Source: Actinomycetota bacterium (GTDB lineage: Bacteria > Actinomycetota > Actinomycetes > Actinomycetales > Microbacteriaceae). From it: a stretch of DNA of 5,487 bases. The translations under genes and the position numbers were made by a program. Location of the stretch: contig JAHIOK010000387.1 of NCBI GenBank assembly GCA_018895315.1, forward strand, positions 1-5,487, given 5' to 3'. The notes under the pieces are model-generated. The model was not told where the DNA came from and made no database searches. It was given only the letters and a program-made list of their open reading frames with translations. Shown piece after piece: positions 1-5,470 of the stretch (the stretch's first letter is position 1; each line of letters starts with the position of its first letter).

Positions 1-914
1 ACGGCGCCTGGCATGTTCGCGACACAGTAGAAGACCGTCCCATGCACGGGGAACGTCGGGTCGGCGTGGGTCGTCGGGTGCGTGTCTTCGAAGCATCCGC
101 CCTGATCGATCGCGATGTCCACGAGCACCGAACCGCTGCGCATCCGCGACACCATGTCGTTCGTGACGAGCTTCGGCGCCTTCGCGCCCGGGATCAGCAC
201 CGATCCGATGACCAGGTCGGACTCCACGACTGCCCGGTCGAGGTCGAGAGGGTTGGAGGCGGCCGTCTTGACACGTCCCTGGAAGTGGTCATCGAGATAG
301 CGCAGCCGCTGGACGTTCGTATCGAACACCGTGACATCGGCACCCAGGCCGACGGCGATGACCGCGGCATTCGCTCCGGCGACGCCTCCGCCGATCACCG
401 TGACCCGCGCCGGGCGAGTTCCGGGCACGCCCGACATCAGCAGACCGAGGCCGCCGGACGAGCGCATCAGTGTGTTCGCGCCCACGATCGGAGCGAGTCG
501 ACCTGCGACTTCGCTCATCGGAGCCAGGAGGGGGAGACCTCCGCCGGCGAGCTGGACGGTCTCGTACGCGATCGCGGTGACGCCGTCGGCGATCAGGCGA
601 TCGGTGAGCGGGCGATCAGCGGCCAGGTGCAGGTACGTGAAGAGCACGAGATCGTCGCGGAAGTATCCGTATTCGCTCGCGATGGGCTCTTTGACCTTCA
701 GGAGCAGCTCGGCGCGGGCCCAGATCTCGGCGGGGTCAGCCACGAGTTCGGCACCGGCCGCCGCGTATTCCGCATCCGGCATGGATGACCCCATGCCCGC
801 GCCGCTCTGCACGAGCACTTCGTGCCCGGCGGCGACCAGGTCGTGGACCCCGGCGGGTGTCAGGGCGACGCGATACTCGTTGTTCTTGACCTCGGTGGGC
901 ACGCAGATGCGCAT
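1..914 (-). CDS. ald: Alanine dehydrogenase, partial (C-terminus beyond window edge)
   Basis: NAD-dependent alanine dehydrogenase (EC 1.4.1.1), a cytoplasmic enzyme that interconverts L-alanine and pyruvate plus ammonium. The window holds the first 304 codons. Family members are about 371 residues, so roughly 65 are missing past position 1. The reading frame is open to the edge. The protein begins MRICVPTEVKNNEYRVALTP and lines up without gaps in numbering to my recollection of the Mycobacterium tuberculosis enzyme: R15, K75 (in LLKVKEP) and H96 (in YLHLAA) for substrate binding and catalysis, the Rossmann motif VIGGGVAG at 173-180, D198 at the end of the second beta strand consistent with NAD rather than NADP, and D270 in DIAIDQGG. 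The ATG at 912-914 is chosen because it gives the canonical N-terminus and has a strong Shine-Dalgarno. It lies 36 nt downstream of the asparaginase gene on the same strand with no evident promoter between, so co-transcription is likely. No frameshift is seen. Confidence 0.96.
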   Translation of the reverse strand, partial: MRICVPTEVKNNEYRVALTPAGVHDLVAAGHEVLVQSGAGMGSSMPDAEYAAAGAELVADPAEIWARAELLLKVKEPIASEYGYFRDDLVLFTYLHLAADRPLTDRLIADGVTAIAYETVQLAGGGLPLLAPMSEVAGRLAPIVGANTLMRSSGGLGLLMSGVPGTRPARVTVIGGGVAGANAAVIAVGLGADVTVFDTNVQRLRYLDDHFQGRVKTAASNPLDLDRAVVESDLVIGSVLIPGAKAPKLVTNDMVSRMRSGSVLVDIAIDQGGCFEDTHPTTHADPTFPVHGTVFYCVANMPGA

Positions 915-920
915 TGCGGT

Positions 921-928
921 TCCTCTCC
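921..928 (-). promoter_or_regulatory. Shine-Dalgarno of ald
   Basis: Read on the minus strand this is GGAGAGGA, ending 6 nt before the ald ATG. It is purine rich and well spaced, and it fixes the ald start. It is the clearest Shine-Dalgarno in the window, in contrast with the four genes that appear to be translated from leaderless messages. Confidence 0.75.
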
Positions 929-950
929 GCGCTCCTCGTGGGAGACGCCG

Positions 951-1940
951 TCACACAGTCGGGCGGATGGTCCCGACATCCCGGCCGCCGCCCTGAACGG
1001 ACAGCGGAAGCAGAGCAAGAGCGTCCGCGACTTCGGCTGACGAAAGCGCGCCGACGTTCTCGAGCAGACGGAGCGCGACCGCTGTGGCCGCACGTCCACT
1101 GCCGTCGAGGATCTTCAGCGCGACGGTCGTACCGTCGGGCGCGACCATGATCATGATCCCCTCGGCGCCGAATTTGGCGAACACGCCGAGCCGCTCGATG
1201 ACCACGGTGTCTGCGCGCCCGGATCCGTCGATCGCCCACGGGTGCTCGCGAACTGCGCGCACCAGCGATCCCGCGTGACGGTGCAGGGCGAAGGGCGAGG
1301 ACGCGGAGGAAGTGCCGACACGCGATACCGCCCGGGCGAGGCCTGCGAGAGTCATCGCGTACACGGGGGCACCGCATCCGTCGATGGCGGTCGCCGCCGC
1401 CCGCTCGCCGCTGAGTCGCTCCACGACATCACGGATGTGCGCCTGCAGCGGGTGTGAGGTCTCGAGGTAGGTTGCGGTGTCCCAGCCGTTGACGACACAG
1501 GTGAGGAGCATCGCGGCGTGCTTACCCGAGCAGGTCATCCGGATGCGGGCGGGTTCGGCGTGATCGCGCACCATCTCGTCGCGCGTCGCCTGATCGAACG
1601 GCCAGGCGGCGGGGCATCCGAGTGCCTCCTCGCCGAGACCGGCGGTGGCGAGGATGTCGCGCACGACCGCGACGTGACGGTCGGTGCCCGCGTGGCTTGC
1701 GGTGGAGATCGCGAGTTGCTCTCCCTCGAGCGGTGCGTTCGCGGTGAGACAGGCGAGCGCCTGCAGCGGCTTGAGGCTCGAGCGCGGGAGGATCAGTGCA
1801 CCGGGCTCGCCCAGCTCGCGCACGACGGTGCCGTCGGGGGCGAGCACGATCGCCGATCCCGCGTGGCGGGACTCGACGAAGCCGCTGCGTTCGACCACGG
1901 CGAGTTCCACGGCCTGGGTCACGGCGAAGGTCTGCGGCAC
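951..1940 (-). CDS. L-asparaginase, Asparaginase_II (SxxK, R. etli) type
   Basis: Predicted cytoplasmic L-asparaginase, hydrolysing asparagine to aspartate and ammonium; 329 residues, a normal full length for the family (Pfam Asparaginase_II, PF06089). This family is unrelated to the classic threonine-nucleophile AnsA/AnsB enzymes and uses a serine hydrolase-like fold. Visible motifs: RSSLKPLQA at 53-61 with the Ser54-x-x-Lys57 pair, the ASHAGT motif with Ser82, CSGKHAAML from Cys137 with Lys140, DGCGAP with Cys189, AKFGAEG from 255, and ALKILDG from 274. In the Rhizobium etli enzyme ReAV the corresponding SxxK serine and lysine are catalytic, and the Cys-x-x-Lys plus the later Cys bind zinc; the zinc site is therefore inferred. 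No signal peptide or membrane segment. The GTG start at 1938-1940 is chosen because a TAGGCT hexamer sits 6 nt upstream and there is no Shine-Dalgarno. Upstream gene of a likely operon with ald; divergent from the OsmC gene. The family assignment is firm. The exact substrate (asparagine versus related amides) is not tested by sequence. Confidence 0.92.
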   Translation of the reverse strand: MPQTFAVTQAVELAVVERSGFVESRHAGSAIVLAPDGTVVRELGEPGALILPRSSLKPLQALACLTANAPLEGEQLAISTASHAGTDRHVAVVRDILATAGLGEEALGCPAAWPFDQATRDEMVRDHAEPARIRMTCSGKHAAMLLTCVVNGWDTATYLETSHPLQAHIRDVVERLSGERAAATAIDGCGAPVYAMTLAGLARAVSRVGTSSASSPFALHRHAGSLVRAVREHPWAIDGSGRADTVVIERLGVFAKFGAEGIMIMVAPDGTTVALKILDGSGRAATAVALRLLENVGALSSAEVADALALLPLSVQGGGRDVGTIRPTV

Positions 1941-1946
1941 ATGGTC

Positions 1947-1975
1947 AGCCTACCGCCGGGTGAACGCCGTCCGAA
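1947..1975 (-). promoter_or_regulatory. Predicted leaderless promoter of the asparaginase-ald operon
   Basis: On the minus strand, TAGGCT (1952 down to 1947) fits the actinobacterial -10 consensus TANNNT. Exactly 6 nt separate it from the GTG codon at 1940, so transcription would begin at or next to the start codon. A weak -35 candidate, TTCGGA (1975 to 1970), lies 17 nt upstream of the -10. The -10 is convincing; the -35 is not. Confidence 0.6.
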
Positions 1976-1988
1976 GGAATGGCAGACT
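1960..1988 (+). promoter_or_regulatory. Predicted leaderless promoter of the OsmC-family gene
   Basis: CAGACT at 1983-1988 resembles an actinobacterial -10 and ends 6 nt before the ATG at 1995. GTGAAC at 1960-1965 is a fair -35, with a 17-nt spacer. The purine stretch AAGGA at 1974-1978 is 16 nt from the ATG, too far to act as a Shine-Dalgarno, which supports a leaderless message. The elements interleave with those of the divergent asparaginase promoter. Confidence 0.58.
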
Positions 1989-1994
1989 GTGCGC

Positions 1995-2465
1995 ATGATC
2001 GGCGAGCATCGATACTCCGTGGCCGCGACGTGGACCGGCGACCGCGGAACCGGGACCAGCGGATACCGAGACTACGACCGATCGGTGACGCTCGAGATCG
2101 CGGGTAAGCCCGAACTGCTGGCGTCGGCCGACCGTCCCTTCCGGGGAGACCCCGCGCGGTGGAATCCCGAAGATCTGCTTCTCGCGGCGCTCGCCGAATG
2201 CCACCTGCTGTCCTACCTGCACGCCTGCGTCACGGCAGGCGTCGTGGTCGTCGCCTACCGGGACGATGCGACCGGGACGATGCTCGAGGACGGCCACGGT
2301 GGCGGAGCGTTCACCGAGGTGATCCTGCACCCGGAAGTGACCGTCGCCGATGCGTCGATGGTGGATGCGGCGATGGCAGCGCACCGGCAGGCGAACGAAT
2401 GGTGCTTTATCGCGAACTCCGTGAACTTCCCGGTACGCCACGAACCGGTGATCCGGGTCGCCTGA
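1995..2465 (+). CDS. OsmC/Ohr-family protein, probable thiol peroxidase
   Basis: A 156-residue cytoplasmic protein of the OsmC/Ohr family (PF02566), whose characterised members reduce organic hydroperoxides with a pair of cysteines. The central helix carries NPEDLLLAALAECHLLSYL from residue 57, with Glu59 and Cys69 ten residues apart, the spacing of the catalytic Glu and peroxidatic Cys in Ohr. The second cysteine is Cys137 in ANEWCFIANSV, at the usual place for the resolving cysteine near the C-terminus. A basic residue near the N-terminus (Arg17, Arg25 or Arg29) would complete the site, but which one is unclear. Cys78 is an extra cysteine. The motif after Cys137 is FIANS rather than the CPYSNA of true Ohr, so this belongs to a different OsmC branch and its substrate is open. 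The ATG at 1995 is chosen because upstream codons would run antisense through the asparaginase gene and a -10-like hexamer ends 6 nt before it. Divergent from asparaginase and convergent with plsC. Confidence 0.9.
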   Translation: MIGEHRYSVAATWTGDRGTGTSGYRDYDRSVTLEIAGKPELLASADRPFRGDPARWNPEDLLLAALAECHLLSYLHACVTAGVVVVAYRDDATGTMLEDGHGGGAFTEVILHPEVTVADASMVDAAMAAHRQANEWCFIANSVNFPVRHEPVIRVA

Positions 2466-2495
2466 TCCCGCGGTCTCAGCGGCGCTCGTGCGGGA
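2466..2495. terminator. Possible bidirectional hairpin between convergent genes
   Basis: TCCCGC at 2466-2471 pairs with GCGGGA at 2490-2495, and a small inner stem (AGC 2478-2480 with GCT 2484-2486) could form inside. It starts right after the OsmC stop codon and runs into the last codons of plsC, so it could stop both transcripts. There is no T-tract, and the stem is short for such GC-rich DNA, so this is a weak call. Confidence 0.25.
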
Positions 2496-3252
2496 GAACC
2501 TGCTTGATGCGGTCCATAGGACTCTGCGCGGGAACTTCGTTGTAGGCGTTCGCGAGCTCCTGACCGGAGAGCGCGTGGATCGCAGCCATGATCTCGTCGG
2601 TCGCCAGGCGTCTGGCCCTTCCTGACGAGGCCGGACCATGAGGTGTGAGGTCGATCGGCTCACCGAATTTGACCGTCACCCGCTTCGTCATCGATGGCAC
2701 CTTCGCGCCCACTGGCATGACCTCGGCCGTGCCGATGAGGCCGACGGGAACGACCGGCGCGCCGGTCTGCAATGCGAGGAATGCAACGCCGGTCCGGCCC
2801 TTGTACAGGCGTCCGTCCAGTGACCGTGTGCCCTCGGGGTACAGGGCGACGGCATTACCGGCCTCGAGCAGCACGCGCTGCTGGTCGAGCGCGTCGAGGG
2901 CGGCCTGGCCGGCGCCGCGCTGAACCGGGACAGCTCCGATCGCGGCGAAGAACCCGCGCGAGAACCAGCCGGACAGGCCGGTCCCTTCGAAGTAGCTCGA
3001 CTTCGCAAGGAAGTGCACGGGCCGGGGGGCTGCCACAGGGATGGCGATCGAGTCGATGAAAGACAGGTGGTTGCTCGCGAAGATCACCGCGCCGGATTTG
3101 GGTACGTTCGCCTTGCCCTCGATGCGGGGGCGGTAGAGCAGCCGTGCGAGCGGGGCGACGACGACTCGGCCGAGAGCATAAGTCGACCCCATCTGCGTGG
3201 AGGCGGCCTGCGGATCGGCTTCGCGGGGTTCGGGGGCATCCTCGGAAGTCAC
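2476..3252 (-). CDS. plsC: 1-acyl-sn-glycerol-3-phosphate acyltransferase (PlsC family)
   Basis: Predicted lysophosphatidic acid acyltransferase (EC 2.3.1.51) that transfers an acyl chain to lysophosphatidate to make phosphatidate, the precursor of membrane phospholipids, at the inner face of the membrane. With the start chosen here it has 258 residues. The four acyltransferase blocks are present in order: NHLSFID with His62 and Asp67 (the HX4D catalytic pair), GAVPVQR ending at Arg112, YPEGTRS at 138-144, and APVVPVGLIG from 165. The first 20 residues are acidic, proline and alanine rich, and not conserved family sequence. GTG at 3250-3252 is chosen because TACCCT on the minus strand lies 6 nt upstream. 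A longer frame opens 11 codons earlier, but that would place the promoter motif inside the gene. ATG at residue 21 (MGSTYALGR) is the shorter alternative. Convergent with the OsmC gene (10 nt apart) and divergent from the FKBP lipoprotein. Related actinobacterial acyltransferases with other acceptors share these motifs, so the acceptor is inferred. Confidence 0.93.
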   Translation of the reverse strand: MTSEDAPEPREADPQAASTQMGSTYALGRVVVAPLARLLYRPRIEGKANVPKSGAVIFASNHLSFIDSIAIPVAAPRPVHFLAKSSYFEGTGLSGWFSRGFFAAIGAVPVQRGAGQAALDALDQQRVLLEAGNAVALYPEGTRSLDGRLYKGRTGVAFLALQTGAPVVPVGLIGTAEVMPVGAKVPSMTKRVTVKFGEPIDLTPHGPASSGRARRLATDEIMAAIHALSGQELANAYNEVPAQSPMDRIKQVLPHERR

Positions 3253-3258
3253 TCGTCG

Positions 3259-3264
3259 AGGGTA
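3259..3264 (-). promoter_or_regulatory. Predicted leaderless -10 element of plsC
   Basis: On the minus strand this reads TACCCT, matching TANNNT, and it ends 6 nt before the GTG at 3252. No good -35 hexamer is seen at the 16-18 nt spacing, and there is no Shine-Dalgarno before the GTG. The identical spacing at three other genes in the window is the main support. Confidence 0.5.
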
Positions 3265-3268
3265 CTCT
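3263..3268 (+). promoter_or_regulatory. Possible -10 element for the FKBP lipoprotein gene
   Basis: TACTCT fits TANNNT on the plus strand and shares its TA step with the divergent plsC -10. If used, it would give a 5' untranslated leader of about 80 nt. No -35 is visible. An alternative is TATCCC at 3344-3349, 6 nt before the ATG, but it lacks the conserved last T. Neither is strong. Confidence 0.22.
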
Positions 3269-3325
3269 CTTCGGCATTCGTGCACCGCACCAGGGAGTTC
3301 TCAGCCAGGACAAAACAAACGTGGG

Positions 3326-3330
3326 GGAGG
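3326..3330 (+). promoter_or_regulatory. Shine-Dalgarno-like GGAGG upstream of the FKBP lipoprotein
   Basis: GGAGG within a run of purines (3323-3330) is the best Shine-Dalgarno match in the 103-nt gap. It is 25 nt from the ATG at 3356, too far to serve it, but 4 nt from an in-frame GTG at 3335. It therefore bears directly on which start is used. Confidence 0.35.
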
Positions 3331-3355
3331 ATGGGTGAATCCCTATCCCTGTCTG

Positions 3356-4336
3356 ATGAGGTCCTTCGTGCGCATTCGCCCACTCGCCGCTCTGTCCGTT
3401 GCCGCTGTCGCGGCCCTCCTGCTGGCCGGCTGCTCGTCCTCCAGCTCGCCGGACGCCTCGGCTTCGCCGTCCGGTTCCGCCGCAGATCTCTGCGCCTCCG
3501 CCGCACCTGCGGGCGCAGCATCCAAAGCAGTCACGGTGTCGGGTGCCGAGGGCGCGCCCGCGACCGCCACCTTCACCACGCCGCTCGATGTCTCGAGCGT
3601 TTCGAGCATCGAGCGCTCCGTCATCACGGAAGGCCCGACCAAGCTCACCACGGGTCAGTTCGTCTCCTACGCCTACTCGGTCTTCAACGCCACGACCGGG
3701 GAGAATCTCGCCACCGTCGGCTACACGCCGGGCGAGATCCTGCCGCAGCAGGTCTCCGCCGCGAGTGGTGGACAGCTCTTCGGCTGCGAAGGCGCTGGGT
3801 CGCGCATCACGGCGGTCGCGCCCGCGACCGAATCGACGCCCGCCGTCGTCTACGTCATCGACGTGCTCTCCGTCGTTCCCACCTCCGCGTGGGGCACCGC
3901 ACAGCCCGCCGTCGCGGGTCAGCCGACCGTGGCGCTCGCCGCCGACGGCGCGCCCACCATCACACTGCCCGGCACTGCGGCACCCACCTCGACCGAGGTC
4001 ACCGTGCTTAAGAAGGGCGACGGCGCGACCGTTGGCTCGGGCGACAAGGTGCTGGTGCAGTACACCGGCGTCAAGTGGTCCGACGGCACCGTCTTCGACT
4101 CCACCTGGCAGAAGGGTGGGGTTCCGACCTCGTTCACGACCACGGGTGTGGTCGCCGGTTTCCAGAAGGCGCTGGAGGGCCAGACCGTCGGCTCGCAGGT
4201 GCTCGTCACGATGCCCCCGGCGGACGGCTACGGCGAGAAGAGCGCGTCGAACACCAACGCGCTCGCCGGTGAGACCCTCGTCTTCGTCGTCGATATCCTC
4301 GGCACCCAGCGCGCCACGGCGGCTGCGACGCAGTAG
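3356..4336 (+). CDS. Lipoprotein FKBP-type peptidyl-prolyl isomerase
   Basis: Predicted membrane-anchored extracytoplasmic peptidyl-prolyl cis-trans isomerase (EC 5.2.1.8) of 326 residues, which would help fold exported proteins. Residues 1-26 form a lipoprotein signal peptide: basic N-region (MRSFVRIR), hydrophobic core, and lipobox LAGC with Cys26 as the lipidated residue. A Ser/Ala/Pro-rich linker follows to about 58. Residues 60-174 resemble a decayed FKBP domain. Residues 214-317 are a recognisable FKBP domain (PF00254). By comparison with human FKBP12, the active-site positions are Tyr236, Phe247-Asp248, Val265-Val266, Phe269 (in place of Trp59), Tyr292 in DGYG, and Phe310. Besides Cys26 there are only two cysteines, Cys46 and Cys144. 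ATG at 3356 gives a standard signal peptide; GTG at 3335 would add seven residues and has a better Shine-Dalgarno. Divergent from plsC; followed after 48 nt by dxr, and a hairpin between them argues against simple co-transcription. Client proteins are unknown. Confidence 0.92.
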   Translation: MRSFVRIRPLAALSVAAVAALLLAGCSSSSSPDASASPSGSAADLCASAAPAGAASKAVTVSGAEGAPATATFTTPLDVSSVSSIERSVITEGPTKLTTGQFVSYAYSVFNATTGENLATVGYTPGEILPQQVSAASGGQLFGCEGAGSRITAVAPATESTPAVVYVIDVLSVVPTSAWGTAQPAVAGQPTVALAADGAPTITLPGTAAPTSTEVTVLKKGDGATVGSGDKVLVQYTGVKWSDGTVFDSTWQKGGVPTSFTTTGVVAGFQKALEGQTVGSQVLVTMPPADGYGEKSASNTNALAGETLVFVVDILGTQRATAAATQ

Positions 4337-4356
4337 TTCGTCGTTCGAGGTTCCTC

Positions 4357-4389
4357 CGCACGCCCCCGGCCCTAGGCTGGGGGCGTGCG
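4357..4389 (+). terminator. Strong hairpin after the FKBP gene, overlapping the dxr promoter and start
   Basis: CGCACGCCCCCGGCC (4357-4371) pairs with GGCTGGGGGCGTGCG (4375-4389) around a CTA triloop. This is a continuous 15-bp stem with one G-U wobble (4368 with 4378). It begins 20 nt after the FKBP stop codon. It is the expected place for an intrinsic terminator, but no T-tract follows. The right arm contains the GTG start codon of dxr and the loop side contains its -10 hexamer. It may act as a terminator without a U-tract, as a block on dxr translation from read-through RNA, or as a DNA operator. Confidence 0.5.
4373..4378 (+). promoter_or_regulatory. dxr: Predicted leaderless -10 element of dxr
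   Basis: TAGGCT is identical to the hexamer before the asparaginase gene and ends exactly 6 nt before the GTG start of dxr, so the message would begin at the start codon. No convincing -35 is seen. The element lies in the loop and right stem of a strong inverted repeat. Confidence 0.58.
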
Positions 4390-5470
4390 TCGTGTGCTCA
4401 TCCTCGGTTCCACCGGTTCGATCGGGACGCAAGCTCTCGATGTCATCAGGGCCAACCCCGGCTGGTTCGACGTGGTCGGGCTCTCCGCCGGTTCGCAGCG
4501 CGACCAGCTCGAGGCTCAGGCCGTCGAGTTCGGAGTAGAGGCGACCGCGCTCGGTGCGATCGACGCCGAGAAGCTGGTGCGCGATGTCGAGGCCGACGTC
4601 GTACTCAACGGCATCACGGGCTCGGTGGGTCTCGGCCCCACGCTCGCGGCCCTCGAGTGCGGGCGCACGCTGGCGCTCGCGAACAAGGAGTCGCTGATCG
4701 TCGGCGGAGACCTGGTGAAGGCGCTCGCGGCTCCGGGGCAGATCGTGCCGGTCGATTCGGAGCACTCGGCGATCGCGCAGGCACTGCGCTCGGGCGAGAA
4801 GTCCGAGGTGCGCCGGCTCGTGCTGACTGCGTCGGGAGGACCGTTTCGGGGGCGCTCGAGGGAGTCGTTGGCCGGTGTGACGCCGGCCCAGGCTCTCGCG
4901 CATCCGACGTGGAACATGGGCCGCGTCGTCACGACCAACTCTGCGACTCTCGTGAACAAGGGACTCGAGGTGATCGAGGCGCACCTGCTGTTCGGCATCG
5001 ACTACGACGACATCGACGTCGTCGTGCATCCGCAGTCGATCGTGCACTCCATGGTCGAGTTCGTGGACGGCTCGACGATCGCGCAGGCCTCGCCCCCCGA
5101 CATGCGCCTGCCGATCTCGCTCGGCCTCGATTGGCCGCACCGGGTCTCGGGTGTCGGGCGTCCGCTTGACTGGACGCTCGCCTCAGCCTGGACGTTCGAG
5201 CCGCTCGACGAAGAGGCGTTCCCGGCGGTCGCGCTGGCGAAGCGTGTCGGACGCGCCGGACGCACCTTCCCTGCTGTATTCAACGCGGCCAACGAGCAGG
5301 CCGTCGACGCGTTCCACGAGGGCAGGCTGTCGTTCCCCGGAATCCTCGACACCATCGATCGCATCGTCGACGCCCACGAGCCGCCCGATACCTTGACTCG
5401 CGAAACGCTCGCTGACGCCGAGGCGTGGGCACGGAATGCCGCCGATCGGGCGATCGCCGCAGCATCCTGA
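4385..5470 (+). CDS. dxr: 1-deoxy-D-xylulose 5-phosphate reductoisomerase
   Basis: Dxr/IspC (EC 1.1.1.267), the cytoplasmic NADPH-dependent enzyme that rearranges and reduces 1-deoxy-D-xylulose 5-phosphate to 2-C-methyl-D-erythritol 4-phosphate, the committed step of the MEP isoprenoid pathway and the target of fosmidomycin. It is complete at 361 residues. The NADPH-binding motif GSTGSIG is at 8-14 and NKE at 100-102. The divalent-metal ligands are Asp124 and Glu126 (in VDSEHSA) and Glu195. Substrate-phosphate residues are Ser150 (TASGGPF), Ser186 ([12 protein letters not shown]), Asn191 and Lys192. His173 and Trp176 (AHPTWNMG) are in the flexible loop over the active site, and His221 in HPQSIVHSM is also conserved. 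These correspond to E. coli D150, E152, E231, S186, S222, N227, K228, H209, W212 and H257. The GTG start gives the standard short N-terminus directly before the Rossmann motif. Nothing is missing or unusual in the protein. The following gene lies outside the window. Confidence 0.97.
   Translation: MRRVLILGSTGSIGTQALDVIRANPGWFDVVGLSAGSQRDQLEAQAVEFGVEATALGAIDAEKLVRDVEADVVLNGITGSVGLGPTLAALECGRTLALANKESLIVGGDLVKALAAPGQIVPVDSEHSAIAQALRSGEKSEVRRLVLTASGGPFRGRSRESLAGVTPAQALAHPTWNMGRVVTTNSATLVNKGLEVIEAHLLFGIDYDDIDVVVHPQSIVHSMVEFVDGSTIAQASPPDMRLPISLGLDWPHRVSGVGRPLDWTLASAWTFEPLDEEAFPAVALAKRVGRAGRTFPAVFNAANEQAVDAFHEGRLSFPGILDTIDRIVDAHEPPDTLTRETLADAEAWARNAADRAIAAAS

Noticed and set aside
42..788. A 248-codon open frame on the plus strand
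   Set aside because: It lies wholly antisense to alanine dehydrogenase, whose residues match the family almost position by position. The composition is His/Arg/Asp rich without any motif.
929..948. Short inverted repeat (CTCC/GGAG) between asparaginase and ald
   Set aside because: Only four base pairs form and they are not extendable. It is too weak for a terminator and does not argue against co-transcription.
1518..1994. In-frame upstream extension of the OsmC gene by 159 codons
   Set aside because: The extension is antisense to the asparaginase gene and has no family similarity. OsmC proteins begin near the ATG at 1995, where a promoter-like hexamer also lies.
3305..3325. A-rich patch (GGACAAAACAAACG) in the plsC-FKBP gap
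   Set aside because: It stands out in GC-rich DNA but has no inverted repeat, no -10/-35 pair at a proper spacing and no riboswitch-like structure that I can see, so I call it ordinary intergenic sequence.
3399..4538. A 379-codon plus-strand frame overlapping the FKBP lipoprotein
   Set aside because: It is a shifted reading of the same DNA, composed almost entirely of Arg, Pro, Ser and Ala, with no start signal. The overlapping frame encodes a signal peptide and a conserved FKBP domain.
2855..5140. A 761-codon open frame on the minus strand across the plsC 5' half, the FKBP gene and most of dxr
   Set aside because: It is antisense to two firmly identified genes, is extremely rich in Arg, Gly and Asp/Glu as expected for the mirror of GC-biased codons, and has no recognisable domain. 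Long shadow frames are common in high-GC genomes.
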